7,026 nucleotides of DNA from an uncultured Campylobacter sp. (GCF_938030685.1 NZ_CALHHX010000201.1:1-7026), one strand, 5' to 3'. Shown: positions 1-5,719, counted from the first letter of the stretch. The notes: generated by a model from the letters alone, not told the origin. Numbers and translations: made by a program.

Positions 1-377
1 CTTTGTATATTGCCGTTAAATTCTATATCTTCCCAACCTAGCCCCATGCAATATTCGATAAGGTTGGCATCGCACAGCTTAATCAGATATGCCATAGCCT
101 CTTCTTCCCTGTATAATGATTGTAAAAAATCACTCTGCCTAGCACATGAGCGCATATCGCCATCCTCGCACTCTTTAGATAAAATTTCAACGAGCTTATT
201 GCACGAACCGTATTTTCCGTCACCGTAATCGCAAGATTTAAAAAGCGTCCTTTGCTCTTCGTTATTAAAATCCTCCAACTTTATCAAGCTTGTCAAATGC
301 GATTTTGCTGCAGCAGGGATGGCTATTAATGCCACCATAAACGTGAGTATATAAATTTTAAGATAGAATTTTTTCAT
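1..377 (-). CDS. Secreted Hcp/Sel1-like cysteine-paired repeat protein (C-terminus outside window)
   Basis: Reading leftwards from the ATG at 377-375 gives 125 codons without a stop before the window edge, so the gene is partial. Residues 1-24 look like a Sec signal peptide: KK at 2-3, a hydrophobic stretch to about 20, and an Ala-rich cleavage region (AAAK, 22-25). The mature part has cysteines in pairs: C49/C59, C70/C78 and C102/C110. The last two are exact CX7C pairs spaced 32 residues apart, the signature of Helicobacter/Campylobacter Hcp-type Sel1-like repeats, where each helix pair is pinned by a disulfide. The LG at 113-114 after the third pair also fits a Sel1 repeat. Such proteins are periplasmic or secreted and probably bind proteins or peptidoglycan; no precise role can be given. 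A good ribosome site (AAGGAG, 5 bases before ATG) supports the start. The gene looks AT-richer than its neighbour at 853-3027. Family assignment is fairly sure, function unknown. Confidence 0.75.
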   Translation of the reverse strand, partial: MKKFYLKIYILTFMVALIAIPAAAKSHLTSLIKLEDFNNEEQRTLFKSCDYGDGKYGSCNKLVEILSKECEDGDMRSCARQSDFLQSLYREEEAMAYLIKLCDANLIEYCMGLGWEDIEFNGNIQ

Positions 378-382
378 TAGCA

Positions 383-388
383 CTCCTT
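383..388 (-). promoter_or_regulatory. Ribosome binding site of the Hcp-like gene
   Basis: The minus strand reads AAGGAG, then five bases, then ATG at 377. This near-perfect Shine-Dalgarno fixes the start of a gene whose 3' end is missing from the window. Confidence 0.75.
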
Positions 389-401
389 ATTTTAAGCGGC
401 G

Positions 402-407
402 ATTATA
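402..407 (-). promoter_or_regulatory. Candidate -10 box for the Hcp-like gene
   Basis: The minus strand carries a perfect TATAAT, 24 bases upstream of the gene start, preceded by an AT-rich tract (about 408-440) without a clear -35 box. This is the usual look of Campylobacter housekeeping promoters, which rely on the -10 box and periodic AT-rich upstream DNA. The implied start of transcription is near 395, leaving a leader of about 18 bases that contains the ribosome site. Confidence 0.5.
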
Positions 408-540
408 TTTAAAAATTTTTAGTTAGCTCTTAAATTTAAAGGGTGCGGCGGCGCGATAAATGCGCCGTAATCCCACCCGCCTGCGCTTAGATAAAATTTT
501 AAAATTTAGCCGCTGTCGCGCAAGCCTCGCGTATGAAAAT

Positions 541-590
541 TCCATAATCCGCCGCCAAATTTTACTCGCAACCGATTTAAATCGCGCAGG
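541..590. repeat. Degenerate direct repeat, copy 1
   Basis: This 50-base stretch matches 789-838 at 40 of 50 positions without gaps. The first 14 bases (TCCATAATCCGCCG) are identical. Of the ten differences, eight are transitions, which looks like neutral drift after a duplication. Similarity continues weakly leftwards (short shared runs such as GAAA near 535). Confidence 0.6.
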
Positions 591-640
591 TGCGGCAAAG
601 CAAGCAAAGCAGGATAAAATTTTATAAATTCAAAAACCCG

Positions 641-694
641 AGGCGCTGTTTATTGCACACCCGCTGCGCTGTCGTTTTGTGCGCCTATTTTTTT
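641..694. terminator. Candidate Rho-independent terminator, possibly bidirectional
   Basis: AGGCGC (641-646) pairs perfectly with GCGCCT (681-686). On the plus strand the stem is followed by A and seven T (688-694). On the minus strand it is followed by CGGG and five T (640-632). A competing inner stem, GCACA (655-659) with TGTGC (678-682), shares two bases with the outer one. The position, about 160 bases past the stop of the membrane-protein gene and before the promoter of the next gene, suits ending the dnaB operon transcript. The 34-base loop is long, so confidence is modest. Confidence 0.4.
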
Positions 695-788
695 GCCGCT
701 AGTTTCGCTACTGTTTCGCATCCGCCGAACTGCCTACCGAACCACCCATTTTGATGCACGCCGCCCGCCACCCGCTACGCACGAAAGC

Positions 789-838
789 TCCATAATCCGC
801 CGTAAAATTTCGCTCGCAACGGGTCTAAGTTGCGCGGG
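789..838. repeat. Degenerate direct repeat, copy 2
   Basis: Second copy of the repeat at 541-590, starting 248 bases further right and just beyond the stop of the membrane-protein gene. It contains a perfect 6-base stem, CGCAAC (815-820) with GTTGCG (829-834), around an 8-base loop. On the minus strand this hairpin is followed by only four T, so it is at best a weak terminator for the dnaB-membrane protein operon. Confidence 0.6.
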
Positions 839-852
839 CATAATCCGCTGCC

Positions 853-3027
853 CTACTTCCCGTCTAAATTTAAAATTTCACTCGAAATTTCATCTATCGT
901 CGCGTTGAAATCCTCCGCCAGCGCGCGCTTTAGCTCCTCTTTCGCCGCCATCATATCGCGCACGATCGCAGCTTCAAACTCCTCTCGGTTCAGCGCCTCA
1001 TCGCCCTTGGCAAACGCAAAATCCAGCCCAAACCACGTAGCCACGGCAAACGCAGGCACGCATACCACCGCGCCCGGGCCGCACACGAGCCCCGCACTAC
1101 CGCTAGTCGCGCTGGCGCCCGCCTTGGTAATAGTCTTTGCGCCCGTTTTAGCCGCAGTTTTAGCGAGGCTCTTGCTTATCAGCTTTGCGCCCAGTACGCC
1201 GCCCAGCGCCCCCAGCCCCGTCCCACTCGCGCGATACGCCTTGCTTTTTAGGTTGAAGCTCTGCGTGACGTTGAGATCGATTTTCGCGCCGTATTTTTTG
1301 AGCGTAAAATTTAGCGAACTCTCATAATTTTTGACGTTTGCCGCAGCGATTTTAGCGATATTCTCGCCAAAATCTTTCGGGAAGCTTTCGCTTACGAAGC
1401 CCGCAAATTTCTCATTCAGATACGCCCCCGCGTCATCGTCCCACACGCCGTGCCACAGCACCAGATAATCGCTCAAAAACGAGTAATTGAAATCCGCCAT
1501 TTTCTGCGCGCTAAGCCTCGCACCCTCGTCGTAAACGGCGTCGATGTAGCTATTTAGCGCGGATGCGGCGTTTGCCTCCGCAGCGAAGCGCGTAGCGTTT
1601 AGCTCACCTCTTAGCGCGTCCGCCTCGCGCGCACTTAAGATCAGCCGCTCGCCGCTTTGCAGCACGATCTGCACGCTCGTCTCGACCGCGCTTTTAGGAT
1701 GTGCGTCCTCCGCCCTGCTCGCTGCCGTTCGCGTCTGCGCGGCGCAGATCAAACACAGCGTGACGTAGGCAAGCGCAAAGATCGTGCCGCTAAAGCGCCC
1801 TATTTTGGGCGCGGCTGCGGCTCGCGGCATAAAAAGCACGAAGGCACAAAGATGCAAAATCGCGCAGTAAAAGAGGAAATCTCCCGCGCAGATCAGAAAC
1901 AAAAGAGCGATTTTTAGCGCGCTAGGGCTCTGCGACAGCGCCAGCTCAAACAGCGCGTTTTTGTAAAATTTCAAAGCGTAAATTTCATTTAGCAGAGCGG
2001 ATCTGAAGTGCGCTTGCGGCGCGGTAGATTTTAAAATTTCAAAAATTTCAGGGATTGATGCGGAGTTTGCCGCGGAATTGTCGGCAGCCATACTCGGTGC
2101 GGCGGAATTTTGAGTTAAATTTTGCGCTGCGGCGGAGCTTGCCGTAGAATTTTTAGCGTTGATTTGCAGCGCAGCGGCGGTATTTGCCTTATAATTTTCA
2201 GCCGAGACCTGCGCCGCTCTGACGGAGCCCGCTTTAAAATTTGCGGCCGAAGCGGTGAGATTTTTAGCGGCGTCCGGCGCGGACTTAACGGTATTATCAG
2301 CCTCTGAATTTCGCACAACTATGACGGAGTTATTTGCCGCGGAATTTTTAGCGGATTTGACGGCATTATCTGTTGCAAAATTTCCGACGGGCGCGGAAGC
2401 GTCATTTGTCGCGAAATTTCCCACGGATGCGGTAGCGCTGGCGGGCGGAGTAAAATTTATCGCGGAATTTTGAAAGTGCACGGCTAAATCAGCAGCGTCT
2501 GCAAGCCGCAAATAGGCTAAATTTATAGCGAAATTTACCGCTACGGCAAGCGCGGCGAGCAGCAAAATGCTAAGTTTGAGCGATAAAATTCTAGGATTTT
2601 TAATCTCTTTTAGGCTGAGCTTCAGCACCGCTAGGCGCATCAGAGCAAGAGCTGCAGGTAGTGCCGCGAGCGTCACGAATAGCTCCGCGCCGCGCAGATC
2701 GGCTATGCCTAGCGCCAAAGTGACACTTAATAGGATCGCGCCCGCGAAGGCTAAAACCCCGCTTATCAGCCTGCCTCTAAAAATTTTAATCAAAGTCCCG
2801 CTGCTGCGAAATAGAGCTGCATTGGCGCGCTGCTTCGCCTCGTAAAAAAAGCTAAATAGCACCCGAAATAGCGCGTAAGCCCAAAACGCCGCCAGCGCGC
2901 AAAAGCCCGCATCGTCCAAATCCTGCGCGTAAAGCGCGAAGCAAAAAACGCTAACGATCAGCGCTAGCCTAAGCGCTATTTCACAGATCCAGCGGCGCGT
3001 CGTCGTCATCGAGCCTGTTTGCCTCAT
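853..3027 (-). CDS. Uncharacterised polytopic inner-membrane protein with Asn/Ala-rich repeat insert and glycine-zipper C-terminus
   Basis: 724 residues, not recognised as any named family. Hydrophobic segments near 14-34, 41-62, 88-109, 115-135, 150-172, 371-400 and 413-430, with basic loops at 63-87, 131-146 and 401-411, predict an N-in topology. That places 173-370 and 431-643 in the periplasm. Residues 186-325 are Asn/Ala/Ser-rich, with four 12-residue units (203-250) each carrying N-F or N-S. Residues 448-600 look like a folded helical domain. Then come a glycine zipper (GTGLGALGGVLG, 602-613), a Lys/Ala stretch (614-636), a hydrophobic segment with two cysteines (C649, C656; about 644-672) and a charged helix (676-720). 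From memory, uncharacterised proteobacterial membrane proteins share this kind of C-terminal half; that is not verified here. The start overlaps the end of dnaB by 47 bases, so coupling is likely. Met7 (codon at 3009) has a slightly better upstream AACAGG and may be the true start. The stop is TAG. Confidence 0.85.
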   Translation of the reverse strand: MRQTGSMTTTRRWICEIALRLALIVSVFCFALYAQDLDDAGFCALAAFWAYALFRVLFSFFYEAKQRANAALFRSSGTLIKIFRGRLISGVLAFAGAILLSVTLALGIADLRGAELFVTLAALPAALALMRLAVLKLSLKEIKNPRILSLKLSILLLAALAVAVNFAINLAYLRLADAADLAVHFQNSAINFTPPASATASVGNFATNDASAPVGNFATDNAVKSAKNSAANNSVIVVRNSEADNTVKSAPDAAKNLTASAANFKAGSVRAAQVSAENYKANTAAALQINAKNSTASSAAAQNLTQNSAAPSMAADNSAANSASIPEIFEILKSTAPQAHFRSALLNEIYALKFYKNALFELALSQSPSALKIALLFLICAGDFLFYCAILHLCAFVLFMPRAAAAPKIGRFSGTIFALAYVTLCLICAAQTRTAASRAEDAHPKSAVETSVQIVLQSGERLILSAREADALRGELNATRFAAEANAASALNSYIDAVYDEGARLSAQKMADFNYSFLSDYLVLWHGVWDDDAGAYLNEKFAGFVSESFPKDFGENIAKIAAANVKNYESSLNFTLKKYGAKIDLNVTQSFNLKSKAYRASGTGLGALGGVLGAKLISKSLAKTAAKTGAKTITKAGASATSGSAGLVCGPGAVVCVPAFAVATWFGLDFAFAKGDEALNREEFEAAIVRDMMAAKEELKRALAEDFNATIDEISSEILNLDGK
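2278..2421 (-). repeat. Four in-frame 36-base units encoding 12-residue Asn repeats
   Basis: Within the membrane-protein gene, AATT cores fall at 2307, 2343, 2379 and 2415, exactly 36 bases apart, each inside an RAATTY site. They encode residues 203-250 as four 12-residue units: GNFATNDASAPV, GNFATDNAVKSA, KNSAANNSVIVV and RNSEADNTVKSA. Looser copies continue to about residue 325, with AATT cores at 2238, 2193, 2148, 2118 and 2106 and spacings that are all multiples of three. The region is predicted periplasmic and probably disordered. Confidence 0.75.
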
Positions 3028-5086
3028 TGATCTTTGGAATACCCATCTCTTCGATATTTAAAGGCGGCGCGGGTTTAAATTTCGCCTCGTCCTCTTGCGG
3101 CTCCTGCGGCTCAAAAGGCGGCTCATCGCCCTCGCCGCTTTCAAAATTTGGAACATCCATTCGCTGCGCACTCTCCGCGCTTTGCGATACACCCTCTTCA
3201 CCTTGCCGCGCGCCTTTCGTGCCCCGCGATGTGTCTTTTACGCCCTGCGGAGTGCCCGCTAACTCTTTATGCGCCTCTATTTCGGGTACGACACTGCCCG
3301 CTATTGCATCATCTAAATTTTGCTCCCCGAATTCTTGCTTCTGCAATACGCTCTGTGCCGCGTGCTGTACCTCTGCCAAGCCCTGCTCTGCGCTAAATTT
3401 AGACTCGCCGTCTATCTCCTCGCCGCTTTCGCCGAAGCTAGGCATCTCGTCAAGATCGATATTTACGCCTGAGTTTCGGGCGCTCGCAGAGCTTTCGTTT
3501 AAGCTTACGCCGCTATTTTGCGCTTCGTTAAAATTTTGGGCTTCATTAAAATTCTGCGTTAAATTTTGCTGCAAATTCTGCGCCGCATCTGTATTCGGCA
3601 TATCTAGGTGCGGCGTAGCAGGCTCCTCAAAGCCCTGATCTTGCAGCTGCGAGACGTAGTCGAGATTGTCATTTTCGTTAAAGATCGCGCTCTCGCTGGG
3701 CTCGCCGCCGAAGCTCGTATCGACGAAGCGGGTAAATCTGCCCTGAAAGCCCACCTCGATCGTCCTGCCCGCCTCGCCCGATCGATTTTTGCCGACGATG
3801 ATTTCGGCTTTTTCCTGATAGTCGTTGCGCCTAAATACGGGCTCGCCCGCGTCCTTGCCCTCGGCCTCCAGCCGCGAAATGCGCTCGCGCTCCATCTGCT
3901 CCTTATAAACCTCGTCGCGATAGACGAAAAGTATGATGTCGGCGTCCTGCTCGATCGCGCCGCTTTCGCGCAGATCGCTTAGCATCGGGCGTTTGTTCGA
4001 GCGCGCCTCAAGCGAGCGGTTTAGCTGCGATAGCGCGATGATCGGGATGTTGAGCTCGCGCGCTAAGAGCTTGAGCCCGCGCGAAATTTCGGCGATTTGC
4101 AGGTGGCGCTCGGAGTAGTTGCTCGTGCTCGTCATAAGTCCGATATAATCGATCACGCATAGCTCGATATTGGCGTCTGCGGATTTGAGTTTGCGCAGCT
4201 GGGTGCGGACTTGGTGGATGTTCACGTAGCCGCTGTCATAGACGAAAAGCGGCATATTCAGCACCGCGTCGCAAGCGTCGTTGAAGCGCGTCCAGTCGTC
4301 GTCGCTGAGCTTGGCGCTCATTATGTCGCTTAGCGGGATCGAGCTAAGCGCGCTTAGTATGCGATACATCAGCTGCACAGAGGGCATCTCGAGCGAGAAA
4401 AATACGACGCCTTTGCCGCTTTGCAGCGTTTTCATCATCAAATTTAGCGCAAAAGCAGTCTTGCCCATGCCGGGGCGGGCGGCGATTATGATGAGCTCGC
4501 CCGGCTTTAGCCCCTTCGTGCAGTCATTTAGGAAGCGAAAGCCCGTATCCAGCCCCACGAGCTCCGAGCCTGCGAGCGCTTTTTGACGCTTCAGTTCCTC
4601 TACTACGTCGGCGATGATCTCGTGCGATTTTTTGATGCCGCCGTGGCGCTCCTCGTCGATGAGCTCGTAAATTTTGGAGCTGATTTTATCAGCGGTGTCT
4701 TTGCTACGCACGGCTTCGTTTACCATCGAAGGGATCTCGTGCGCGACCTTAATTAGCGAGCGCTTGATCGATTTTTCGCGCAGCTCGAGCGCGTATTTTG
4801 GGGCATCGACCACGCCGCTGGTGGCTACGACCTCGGTAAATGCGCCATCGTCGTAGCGCTCGGCTAGCCATTTTTTAACAAAGCTCGGCGCGATCGGCTC
4901 GTTGTGCGAGGAGCACTTGACGATCGCCTCGTAGATGTCAGCGTGCGGCTTGTAGAAAAAATCGCCAACCGAGATTATCTCGCTAAGCTCGCCGTATGCG
5001 TCCTCGTTTTGCAAAAGCGAGCTTAAAATCGCGCGCTCCATATCCAGATCGTATAAATTTGCAGGCACATTCTGCTTCGTTGCCAT
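2981..5086 (-). CDS. dnaB: Replicative DNA helicase DnaB with long acidic C-terminal tail
   Basis: DnaB is the ring-shaped 5'-3' helicase that unwinds DNA at the replication fork and recruits primase. The N-terminal all-helical domain spans about 10-145 and the linker about 150-178. The RecA-like core has Walker A ARPGMGKTA (203-211, K209), the catalytic glutamate in SLEM (E233), Walker B LCVIDYIGL (309-317, D313), the SQLNRSLE and DLRESGAIEQDAD motifs (353-384), and KNR (433-435), where the arginine finger lies in related helicases. A charged insert at about 392-424 between FVYRDE and the KNR strand is typical of epsilonproteobacterial DnaB. The core ends near residue 457, the normal full length. 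Some 244 further residues (458-701) are acidic, Gln/Asn/Pro-rich and look disordered, ending in DDDDAPLDL. No intein is present. The ATG at 5086 has a ribosome site (GAGGGGA at 5097-5091). The gene's end overlaps the next gene by 47 bases. Confidence 0.97.
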   Translation of the reverse strand: MATKQNVPANLYDLDMERAILSSLLQNEDAYGELSEIISVGDFFYKPHADIYEAIVKCSSHNEPIAPSFVKKWLAERYDDGAFTEVVATSGVVDAPKYALELREKSIKRSLIKVAHEIPSMVNEAVRSKDTADKISSKIYELIDEERHGGIKKSHEIIADVVEELKRQKALAGSELVGLDTGFRFLNDCTKGLKPGELIIIAARPGMGKTAFALNLMMKTLQSGKGVVFFSLEMPSVQLMYRILSALSSIPLSDIMSAKLSDDDWTRFNDACDAVLNMPLFVYDSGYVNIHQVRTQLRKLKSADANIELCVIDYIGLMTSTSNYSERHLQIAEISRGLKLLARELNIPIIALSQLNRSLEARSNKRPMLSDLRESGAIEQDADIILFVYRDEVYKEQMERERISRLEAEGKDAGEPVFRRNDYQEKAEIIVGKNRSGEAGRTIEVGFQGRFTRFVDTSFGGEPSESAIFNENDNLDYVSQLQDQGFEEPATPHLDMPNTDAAQNLQQNLTQNFNEAQNFNEAQNSGVSLNESSASARNSGVNIDLDEMPSFGESGEEIDGESKFSAEQGLAEVQHAAQSVLQKQEFGEQNLDDAIAGSVVPEIEAHKELAGTPQGVKDTSRGTKGARQGEEGVSQSAESAQRMDVPNFESGEGDEPPFEPQEPQEDEAKFKPAPPLNIEEMGIPKINEANRLDDDDAPLDL
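3515..3550 (-). repeat. Tandem 18-base duplication in the dnaB tail
   Basis: Two adjacent 18-base units (3515-3532 and 3533-3550) differ at only two positions and encode NFNEAQ twice (residues 512-523). They sit in a stretch where RAATTY sites recur at 3532, 3550, 3562 and 3574 (positions of the AATT cores), each read as Asn followed by Phe or Leu. This is a recent-looking, in-frame expansion of the low-complexity tail. Confidence 0.75.
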
Positions 5087-5090
5087 CGCT

Positions 5091-5097
5091 TCCCCTC
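5091..5097 (-). promoter_or_regulatory. Ribosome binding site of dnaB
   Basis: GAGGGGA on the minus strand; the GAGG part lies seven bases before the ATG at 5086. It supports the chosen start, which also gives the N-terminus expected for DnaB (short leader, then a DLDMERAILSSLL helix). Confidence 0.7.
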
Positions 5098-5104
5098 GTT
5101 TCGC

Positions 5105-5183
5105 ATTTAAATTCTATAAAATTTCAGGCTCGCCTCCGCAAATCTCTGCGGCGCGATAATTTTAAATTTTATAGAATTGAAAT
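5105..5183. repeat. Inverted repeat (19 of 20 matches) upstream of dnaB
   Basis: The left arm (5105-5124) and right arm (5164-5183) are complementary at 19 of 20 positions, 15 of them unbroken (5110-5124 with 5164-5178), around a 39-base loop. The loop has its own stem, CCGCA (5136-5140) with TGCGG (5147-5151). It begins only 18 bases upstream of the dnaB start codon. Each arm contains a -10-like word on the minus strand (TATAGAAT at 5118-5111 and TATAAAAT at 5173-5166). It could be a cruciform or operator over the dnaB promoter, a leader hairpin, or a degenerate palindromic mobile repeat. Confidence 0.65.
5111..5118 (-). promoter_or_regulatory. Candidate -10 region of the dnaB promoter
   Basis: The minus strand reads TATAGAAT, 25 bases before the dnaB ATG, in an AT-rich setting typical of Campylobacter promoters. 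A second candidate, TATAAAAT, lies at 5166-5173 in the opposite arm of the inverted repeat. The spacer is so AT-rich that chance matches are expected, so this is tentative. Confidence 0.3.
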
Positions 5184-5572
5184 CTCGCCTCTTAGCAAAA
5201 TTCTATCGGGCAAAATTTTATAATTTGGACCGCTTTAAATTTTTATCTAAAATTTCATCCTCAGAATTTTCGCCTTTAAAATTCCGTCAATTTTAAATTT
5301 CGCCCTTTGAAATTTTGACTCTTAAAATTTCGCTCGCCTTAAATTTAGGTGCAGGACGAAATCCAGCCGGATGAAATTTCGTGGCGTATCGGAATTTCAT
5401 CCGTCAAGATTCCGCTTTGCGGCACGGAATTCTACCGAGGCAAATCCTGCGAGTAAAATTGGCGAGCGCATAGAGCCTGCGCCTAAATTTCATAGACAGC
5501 ATAAAATTCTACCGCTTAAAATTTCGCGCGGTAAATTCTACTCTATAAAATTTCGCTTCAAATCGCGAGGTT

Positions 5573-5663
5573 GAAATTTTAAAATGAAATTTCAAGACGA
5601 AATTCCAAAGCCAAAATTTTAACTCAAAATTTCACGCGAAATTTCAAACCAAAATTCCAAGCC
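5573..5663. repeat. Degenerate 13-base tandem repeat built on RAATTY
   Basis: Seven consecutive units start at 5573, 5586, 5599, 5613, 5626, 5639 and 5651, with lengths of 12-14 bases and a mean of 13. The rough consensus is RAAATTYCAARCC. Every unit holds one RAATTY. This is the most regular part of the larger array and suggests growth by slippage or unequal exchange followed by drift that spared the hexamer. Confidence 0.65.
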
Positions 5664-5719
5664 GTATTCCCCAAAGGCTCAAATTTAAAAGCGCCGCCTC
5701 GGAATTAAATTTTAAAATT

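Larger units (their letters stand above)
378..852. other. Spacer between the membrane-protein gene and the Hcp-like gene
   Basis: These 475 bases hold no believable gene on either strand: the short open frames lack ribosome sites and protein-like composition. What can be seen is a -10 box and ribosome site for the gene on the left, a candidate terminator (641-694), a 50-base degenerate direct repeat (541-590 and 789-838), a 12-base perfect palindrome at 573-584 (CGATTTAAATCG), a 6-base-stem hairpin at 815-834, and about nine RAATTY sites. Confidence 0.6.
5110..5719. repeat. RAATTY array filling the ispG-dnaB spacer
   Basis: By hand count these 610 bases contain 37 AATT tetramers, and 31 of them are full RAATTY hexamers (AAATTT, GAATTT, AAATTC or GAATTC). 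The other six break the R or Y. With A and T near 32 percent each, roughly one or two RAATTY would be expected. Spacing is often 12-16 bases, for example AATT at 5296, 5311, 5326, 5342 and at 5505, 5520, 5534, 5549. No convincing gene lies within: the longest open frame (plus strand 5371-5574) has no protein-like character. The array leaves a quieter stretch of about 170 bases (5720-5888) next to ispG. Confidence 0.8.

Noticed and set aside
830..1327. Plus-strand open frame of 165 codons antisense to the membrane-protein gene
   Set aside because: It mirrors a GC-rich coding strand, has an Ala/Pro/Ser-rich translation without domains, and overlaps a gene whose hydrophobic pattern and topology are coherent.
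3027..3638. Plus-strand open frame of 203 codons antisense to the dnaB tail
   Set aside because: Cys/Ser-rich shadow of the acidic low-complexity tail. The sense frame is continuous with the DnaB core, so it is the real one.
2981..5086. Intein or mobile insertion explaining the long DnaB
   Set aside because: Walker A, Walker B and the later helicase motifs run uninterrupted, with no intein splice motifs. The extra length is all at the C-terminus.
5371..5574. Plus-strand open frame of 67 codons inside the RAATTY array
   Set aside because: No clear ribosome site, composition dictated by the repeats (Lys/Phe/Arg-rich), and no family resemblance. It is a by-product of the array.
5110..5719. CRISPR-like array
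   Set aside because: The repeated word is only 6-13 bases, spacing is 8-35 bases, and there are no uniform spacers or cas genes. It does not fit CRISPR.
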